DNA of 10,551 bases from Opitutales bacterium (GTDB lineage: Bacteria > Verrucomicrobiota > Verrucomicrobiia > Opitutales > Oceanipulchritudinaceae): assembly GCA_007123395.1 (NCBI GenBank), contig SKLD01000560.1, positions 1 to 10,551 on the forward strand, in the 5' to 3' direction. This document shows, in pieces, positions 6,313 to 10,551 of this stretch. The notes under the pieces were generated by a model. That model was given only the letters and a program-made list of their open reading frames with translations. It was not told the origin of the DNA and made no database searches. A program made the translations under genes and the position numbers. Within the stretch, counting starts at the first letter, position 1. Each line of letters opens with the position of its first letter.

Positions 6313-8118
6313 ATGAAATTCCGCCGCATTTTCCTGCCTGTCATCGCCGGCATCCTCGCCTTCGGGCGGGGCTGGGCCGTTCCTGCTCCGGAGATTCTCC
6401 CCCTCGACGCCGTCGAGCCGGGGATGAAAGGGGTATGGCGCACGGTCGTTTCCGGTTCCACGATTGAGACCTTCGACCTCGAGATCATCGGCACGATGCC
6501 CAACGGCCTCGGGCCGGGCCGCACGTCGATTCTCGCGCGCGCGCTGGATTCGGAGAACAAGCTCAGCGGACCCGTCGCGGGGATGAGCGGCAGCCCTGTC
6601 TACATCGACGGCAAACTGATCGGAGCGTACTCCTACGGCTACATTTGGCCGAAGGAGCAGGCGATCATCGGCATTACGCCCATCGAACAGATGTTGGAGA
6701 TCCTCGACAACTACCCCCTTGCGCCGCCGGAGCGCGACTTTGGTTCGGCCCGCGTGCGGTGGGCAGGCGCCGACGAGCGGACGGGCCGCGGCACGGCATC
6801 GGCGGAGCCGCGGAGGCTATCCGGCGCGGCGGACCTCGGCGACGGCTGGATGCGGCAGCTTCCGACGCCGCTTGCCCTCTCGGGCTTTTCGCCGGAGGTC
6901 GTGGCGGCCTTCCGCGAGGACTGGACAGAGGCCGGGTTCAGTCTTCTCCAAGGCGGGACCGGCGGGGTCTCCGGCGGATCGGCGGAGGATTTTCCGCTTG
7001 TCCCCGGCGCACCGGTGGCGGCGGTGCTCATGCATGGCGATTTCTCCGCCGCCTCCACGGGCACGATCACATGGGCCGACGGCGAACGCATTCTCGGCTT
7101 CGGCCACGCCTTCCAGCAATGGGGCGGGGTGGAAGTGCCCATGGCGGGTGCCGAGATTGTGACGATCATCCGCAACATGCAGCTCTCTTTTAAGCTGTCG
7201 AAGCTGGGCCCGGTCGTCGGCAGCATTTTCCAGGACCGGCTCACCGGGGTGGCGGGTAAGGTGGGCGCGCTGCCGGAGATGGTGCCTTTTCGCATCCACG
7301 CGGTTGGCGAGGGCGGGAAGGAGCGCGTCTACAACGCCGAGATGCTCGGGCACCGCCAGGTCCTCCCGCAGCTCGTCGCCATGGCAGCTTTTCAGTCGGC
7401 CACGCGCGTCCTCGATTCGGGGGACGAGCAGACCATTCGCCTCTCCGGCCGCATCGATGTCGACGGCCTCGACCCGATCACTTTCGATGATGTCGCCTCG
7501 GGCTCCGGGGCGATCTTCGGGCTGGCGATTGCCCTCCGGTCGGAGCTGCGCAGGCTCATGGAGAACCCGCGCGGGGATGCGCACGTGCGGGGCATCGATC
7601 TCGAGTTGGAAAAGGTAGATTCGCTCGCCCTCAACCGTTTGCGCGAGGTGCGCCTTCTCCAGGAAAGCGTTTCGGCGCGGCAGGGCGGTTTTGAATTGGC
7701 CGTCATGCTTGAGCGTTTCCGGGGCGAAATGCGGCCCGAGCGGGTGCGTGTGCCGCTGCCGGAAGACACCGCGCCGGGTGACCGTTTTGTCGTGTTGGTG
7801 GCCGACGCAAACCGAGCCGACACGGCCTCCGGCTACCGCAGCGCCATGGCCGAGACTCCGGCCGAAATCGCCGCGCAGTGGCGCCAGCGCCGCCCCTCGG
7901 ACGCCGCCTATGTTTTATTGCTGCGGCCTTCCGAAGGTCTCCAGCTTGGCGGGCAACGTATCGAGAGCCTGCCGCCTTCGGTGGCCGCGCAGATGCTTAG
8001 CGACGTGACGCATTTCCCGCGCGAGAGCGTGCGTGAACGCGTCGTCTGGGAGGGCGTTCTGCCGACGACAGGACCATTCTCCGGCCATTTCCGCCTCCCG
8101 TTCACCGTCCAACCCTAG
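6313..8118 (+). CDS. Exported SpoIVB-like peptidase S55 domain protein
   Basis: A 601-residue protein. Residues 1-22 are a signal peptide (MKFRR, hydrophobic core, cut near WAVPA). Next comes PLDAVEPGMKGVWRTVVSGS (30-49) and then GMSGSP (90-95) with VYIDGKLIGAYSYGY and ITPIEQML, the serine-nucleophile region of S55 peptidases; Ser92 is the likely nucleophile by analogy with GxSGxP. A second block, TITWADGERILGFGHAFQQWG (251-271), carries His265, resembling the GHG histidine region of SpoIVB. The C-terminal part (about 460-601) looks beta-rich and is of unknown role. The family is secure, but proteolysis is inferred and the order of the motifs is reversed relative to Bacillus SpoIVB. The start at 6313 was chosen for the signal peptide; an open frame from TTG 6253 adds a non-leader sequence. 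No Shine-Dalgarno. The next gene starts 10 bases later, so the two form an operon. Confidence 0.85.
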   Translation: MKFRRIFLPVIAGILAFGRGWAVPAPEILPLDAVEPGMKGVWRTVVSGSTIETFDLEIIGTMPNGLGPGRTSILARALDSENKLSGPVAGMSGSPVYIDGKLIGAYSYGYIWPKEQAIIGITPIEQMLEILDNYPLAPPERDFGSARVRWAGADERTGRGTASAEPRRLSGAADLGDGWMRQLPTPLALSGFSPEVVAAFREDWTEAGFSLLQGGTGGVSGGSAEDFPLVPGAPVAAVLMHGDFSAASTGTITWADGERILGFGHAFQQWGGVEVPMAGAEIVTIIRNMQLSFKLSKLGPVVGSIFQDRLTGVAGKVGALPEMVPFRIHAVGEGGKERVYNAEMLGHRQVLPQLVAMAAFQSATRVLDSGDEQTIRLSGRIDVDGLDPITFDDVASGSGAIFGLAIALRSELRRLMENPRGDAHVRGIDLELEKVDSLALNRLREVRLLQESVSARQGGFELAVMLERFRGEMRPERVRVPLPEDTAPGDRFVVLVADANRADTASGYRSAMAETPAEIAAQWRQRRPSDAAYVLLLRPSEGLQLGGQRIESLPPSVAAQMLSDVTHFPRESVRERVVWEGVLPTTGPFSGHFRLPFTVQP

Positions 8119-8128
8119 ATCTTTTTTT

Positions 8129-10312
8129 ATGATTCGACTTCCATTGATTGTCGCGGGCCTCGCCGTGTCCGCACTCAGTCCCCTTCACGGTGTGCGCACC
8201 AGCGAGTTTGTGGACGAGGGTTTTTCCGACTTCAACGAAGGCGAGATGAAGGACATCTCGCTCGGCAACGACGGTCGCCTCGAAAGCGCGCCGGGAGTAT
8301 CCCTCCTCACTGTCATCGATGAGCCGATTGTGTGGGCCGCCGCCTTTGACCCGGAAGGCCGCCTCGTCCTCGGCACGGGTAACCGCGGGCGCGTCCTGCG
8401 CGTCGCCCGCGAGGGCGAGGTAGAGACGATCTTCCGTCCCGATCAGGTGCTTTCGCGCGCGCTCGCGATCGACGCCGAAGGTAATGCCTTCGTCGGCACC
8501 TCGCCGGGTGGCGCGATCTACCGGCTCCCCGCCGACGGTGGGCTACCGCAGATCTTTCTCGACCCCGATCCGGCCTACCTGTGGGACATGCACGTACGCG
8601 ACGGCTCTCTCTGGGTCGCTACCGGCATGCCCGCGCGGTTGCTGCGCATCCCGCTCAACGAGGGTTCATCCCCCGAGGCAGAGACGTGGTTCTCCGCCCG
8701 CACCGACCACCTTACCACGCTCTTTCCCGATGAAGACGGTGTGTGGTGGGCCGGATCCAGCCCCGACGGTATCCTCTACCGGATCGATGGGAAAGACGAA
8801 GCGTTCGCCGCCTTCAACGCCAACGAACGCGAGATCAAGGCCATCGTCCGCCACCCCAACGGCCAACTGGTCTTTTCCACCTACTCGGGGGAGGAGCGGG
8901 GCGGCTCCGCGCGCGACGCCGACGACCGTGACGACGGCTTTTTGCCGCCCCTCGTCGTCACGGGCGAAGGTGTTTCGGAAGGAGATGCCGACGGCGTTCA
9001 ACGCCGGGCCCGCGGGCGTGGCATGCTTTATGAAATCGACGTGAACGGTTTTGTTCGGCCGATTTGGCAGGCGCGGCGCTCGGGCATGTTTTCCCTCCAC
9101 GGATTCGGCGACAATTACTGGCTCGTTGGCATGAACACCCGCGGCCGTATCTACGGATTTGAAAACCGCAACCAGTGGAGCCTCGTCCAACAGCTCGAAC
9201 GCGGGGGCGAAATCAGCCTCATCCTCAATGATCCCGTGGACGACGGACTCCTCGTCATCACCAGCAACCCCGGTGCGCTCTACCGCCTCGGCGGCGTAGG
9301 CACCGAGGCATCCGTCTTTACCTCCCGCGTGCATGACGGGGGGCAAGTCGCCCGTTGGGGTAACATGGAAATTCTCAAGGAGGGTGCGCCCCTTGCCAAT
9401 GTCGAAGTCCGCGCCGGCAATACCCGCCGGCCCGACGCCACATGGACTGACTGGCAGGAAGCCGAGTGGTCTGCCGGGCCCATGCGCGCGATTGTCTCCA
9501 CGCAATTGCCCGCCGCCCGCTACCTCCAATACCGTCTCGAACTCGACCCGCAAAACGAGGGCGCCGTGCGCCGTGTGCGCGGCTTCTACCAGCTCCCCAA
9601 CGTGGCACCGTACATCGTCGACCTCGCCGTCGTCCACGGTGGCTTCGAATTGGAGATCCAAACCGCCAACGGTCCCAATTTCGAGTTCGATATGGCCTTC
9701 AGCGCCGGGGGCCGCGATCGCCTCGAAGGTGCCCAGCGCCAGCGCGTGCGCCTGCGCCGCTTCGCCGACGACGGATTCCTCACGCTTGTCTGGCGTCCCG
9801 CCGACCCGAACAACGACCGCATGGAGTTTTCCGTTGAAATGCAGCGCGCCGACGAGGACAGTTGGGTGAAAATCGCCGACAAACTCGAAGAACCCCTCTT
9901 TGCATGGAACGTCAAGGGGCTCGACGAAGGATTCTACCGCTTCCGCGTGCGCGCCTCCGATCATCCCGACAACGAACCCGGCGAGGCCCTTGAAGGAACC
10001 CGCGTCTCCGATTATGTCATCGTCGACAATTCGCCGCCGCGCATCTCCCTGCGCAGCGAGGATCTCTCCGACGGTGATGCCACCTTCCGCTTCCGCGCCG
10101 TCGACGAGTGGAGCGTCATCCGCGATGCCCGGTGGTCCCTCAACGGCGGCCCGCATACCCACCTCCGCCCCGATGGCGCCCTTTTCGACTCACGCGAGCA
10201 CGATTTCACCGTCCGCCTCCGTGACCTCCCCCCCGGCAGCCACACCCTCCTCCTCGAAGTCGTCGACGAAGCCGGCCGCTCCGCCGTCCACACCCACCGC
10301 TTCCGCCTGTAA
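8129..10312 (+). CDS. Secreted seven-repeat beta-propeller protein with C-terminal beta domains
   Basis: A 727-residue protein of unknown function with an N-terminal signal peptide (about 1-21). Seven repeats of the form G-(T/S)-x3-G-x-(L/I)-Y-R occur at about residues 82, 123, 164, 208, 250, 334 and 377, mostly 41-44 residues apart, which indicates a seven-bladed NHL/YncE-like propeller. The fifth copy is split by a ~43-residue charged insertion (about 254-296, with DADDRDDG). After the propeller, 409-490 contains TWTDWQ and ARYLQYRLEL and looks like a jelly-roll module. Two more beta/Ig-like or fibronectin-like segments follow (about 491-632 and 635-727, the latter opening VDNSPPRISL). There are no catalytic motifs, so binding or scaffolding is more likely. 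The start at 8129 has no Shine-Dalgarno but gives a clean signal peptide. It is co-directional with and 10 bases after the S55 gene. Confidence 0.8.
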   Translation: MIRLPLIVAGLAVSALSPLHGVRTSEFVDEGFSDFNEGEMKDISLGNDGRLESAPGVSLLTVIDEPIVWAAAFDPEGRLVLGTGNRGRVLRVAREGEVETIFRPDQVLSRALAIDAEGNAFVGTSPGGAIYRLPADGGLPQIFLDPDPAYLWDMHVRDGSLWVATGMPARLLRIPLNEGSSPEAETWFSARTDHLTTLFPDEDGVWWAGSSPDGILYRIDGKDEAFAAFNANEREIKAIVRHPNGQLVFSTYSGEERGGSARDADDRDDGFLPPLVVTGEGVSEGDADGVQRRARGRGMLYEIDVNGFVRPIWQARRSGMFSLHGFGDNYWLVGMNTRGRIYGFENRNQWSLVQQLERGGEISLILNDPVDDGLLVITSNPGALYRLGGVGTEASVFTSRVHDGGQVARWGNMEILKEGAPLANVEVRAGNTRRPDATWTDWQEAEWSAGPMRAIVSTQLPAARYLQYRLELDPQNEGAVRRVRGFYQLPNVAPYIVDLAVVHGGFELEIQTANGPNFEFDMAFSAGGRDRLEGAQRQRVRLRRFADDGFLTLVWRPADPNNDRMEFSVEMQRADEDSWVKIADKLEEPLFAWNVKGLDEGFYRFRVRASDHPDNEPGEALEGTRVSDYVIVDNSPPRISLRSEDLSDGDATFRFRAVDEWSVIRDARWSLNGGPHTHLRPDGALFDSREHDFTVRLRDLPPGSHTLLLEVVDEAGRSAVHTHRFRL

Positions 10313-10363
10313 AACAAACCGCGCCACAAACAAGGCATTCCTCAATTTCCCCGTCAGTCAAAA

Positions 10364-10496
10364 TTTCTCTGAGCTACAACAAAAATGACTAAACCTCGAA
10401 TCATTGATAAACAGAGAATTACTGATAGATGAAATATATGCCGGAAGGAAATCAGTATTTTACCATTCTTCGGTAATATGATCATTTTCTCTGAGC
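10364..10496. repeat. Direct repeat TTTCTCTGAGC, two copies plus an inverted partial copy
   Basis: TTTCTCTGAGC occurs exactly at 10364-10374 and at 10486-10496. The core TTCTCTG also occurs on the opposite strand at 10412-10418 (CAGAGAA). All three fall in the AT-rich non-coding flank. Confidence 0.55.
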
Positions 10497-10515
10497 AAAA
10501 CTAAATTAAAGTTTG

Positions 10516-10535
10516 CCGAATTTCGCGAAATTTGG
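10516..10535. repeat. Palindrome AATTTCGCGAAATT within a longer imperfect dyad
   Basis: AATTTCGCGAAATT (10519-10532) is a perfect 14-base palindrome. The flanking CC and GG extend it to a 20-base dyad with one G-T pair. As RNA it would be an 8-bp stem with a CGCG loop. No T-run follows on +, so an operator or hairpin is more likely than a terminator. Confidence 0.5.
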
Positions 10536-10551
10536 TTTCAGGGATTTAATC

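Larger units (their letters stand above)
10313..10551. other. AT-rich right-hand flank without a recognisable gene
   Basis: Base composition changes sharply from GC-rich coding to AT-rich after the propeller stop codon. No intrinsic terminator with a T-run is visible just after the stop. The stretch holds an 11-base direct repeat, an inverted partial copy of it and a 14-base palindrome (listed separately). It may be a promoter region for a gene beyond the edge or the boundary of an acquired element; I cannot decide which. Confidence 0.5.

Noticed and set aside
8666..10162. 498-codon open frame on the minus strand across the propeller gene
   Set aside because: It lies opposite a repeat-bearing, signal-peptide protein and shows no motifs; it is a codon-usage shadow.
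10385..10476. Two tiny ATGA-coupled open frames of 15 codons each in the AT-rich tail
   Set aside because: They are very short, without ribosome binding sites or recognisable sequence, and expected by chance.
1..10551. Search for CRISPR arrays, tRNA or rRNA genes, and transposase or phage genes
   Set aside because: No regularly spaced repeats, cloverleaf, rRNA segments or mobile-element proteins were recognised by reading.

Overview
The window is a GC-rich bacterial chromosomal segment, apart from an AT-rich last ~240 bases. It carries nine protein-coding genes, eight on + and one on -. The gene content (quinol-type NrfHA with split CcsB/CcsA, a short HPF with an extended tail, an S55-type exported protein paired with a large secreted beta-propeller), together with several starts that lack a Shine-Dalgarno, suggests the PVC group, most likely Verrucomicrobiota. 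That placement is an inference from gene style; no marker gene is present.

Region 1 (about 1-4580, +) is a compact operon for dissimilatory nitrite reduction to ammonium. It encodes an Rrf2-family iron-sulfur type regulator, the tetraheme quinol dehydrogenase NrfH, the pentaheme nitrite reductase NrfA, and a ResB/CcsB-like plus CcsA pair for cytochrome c maturation. The genes overlap or nearly touch (GTGA and ATGA overlaps). The likely logic is that NrfH takes electrons from menaquinol and passes them to NrfA, which reduces nitrite at its Lys-ligated heme. The adjacent CcsB/CcsA pair supplies the heme attachment, including at the unusual CxxCK site. The Rrf2 protein probably adjusts the operon to NO/nitrite or redox state.

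Region 2 (about 4580-6210) holds two housekeeping-type genes. A minus-strand ribosome hibernation factor (HPF/RaiA) has a clear intrinsic terminator at 4723-4752. A divergently transcribed short-chain dehydrogenase/reductase lies on +.

Region 3 (about 6310-10312, +) is a pair of exported proteins 10 bases apart. The first is an S55 (SpoIVB-like) domain protein in which the serine motif comes before the candidate histidine motif, the reverse of Bacillus SpoIVB. The second is a 727-residue protein with seven recognisable propeller repeats and C-terminal beta domains. One propeller blade is interrupted by a ~43-residue charged insertion. This pair is the least understood part of the window.

The right end (10313-10551) is AT-rich, non-coding as far as I can see, and holds short direct and inverted repeats.
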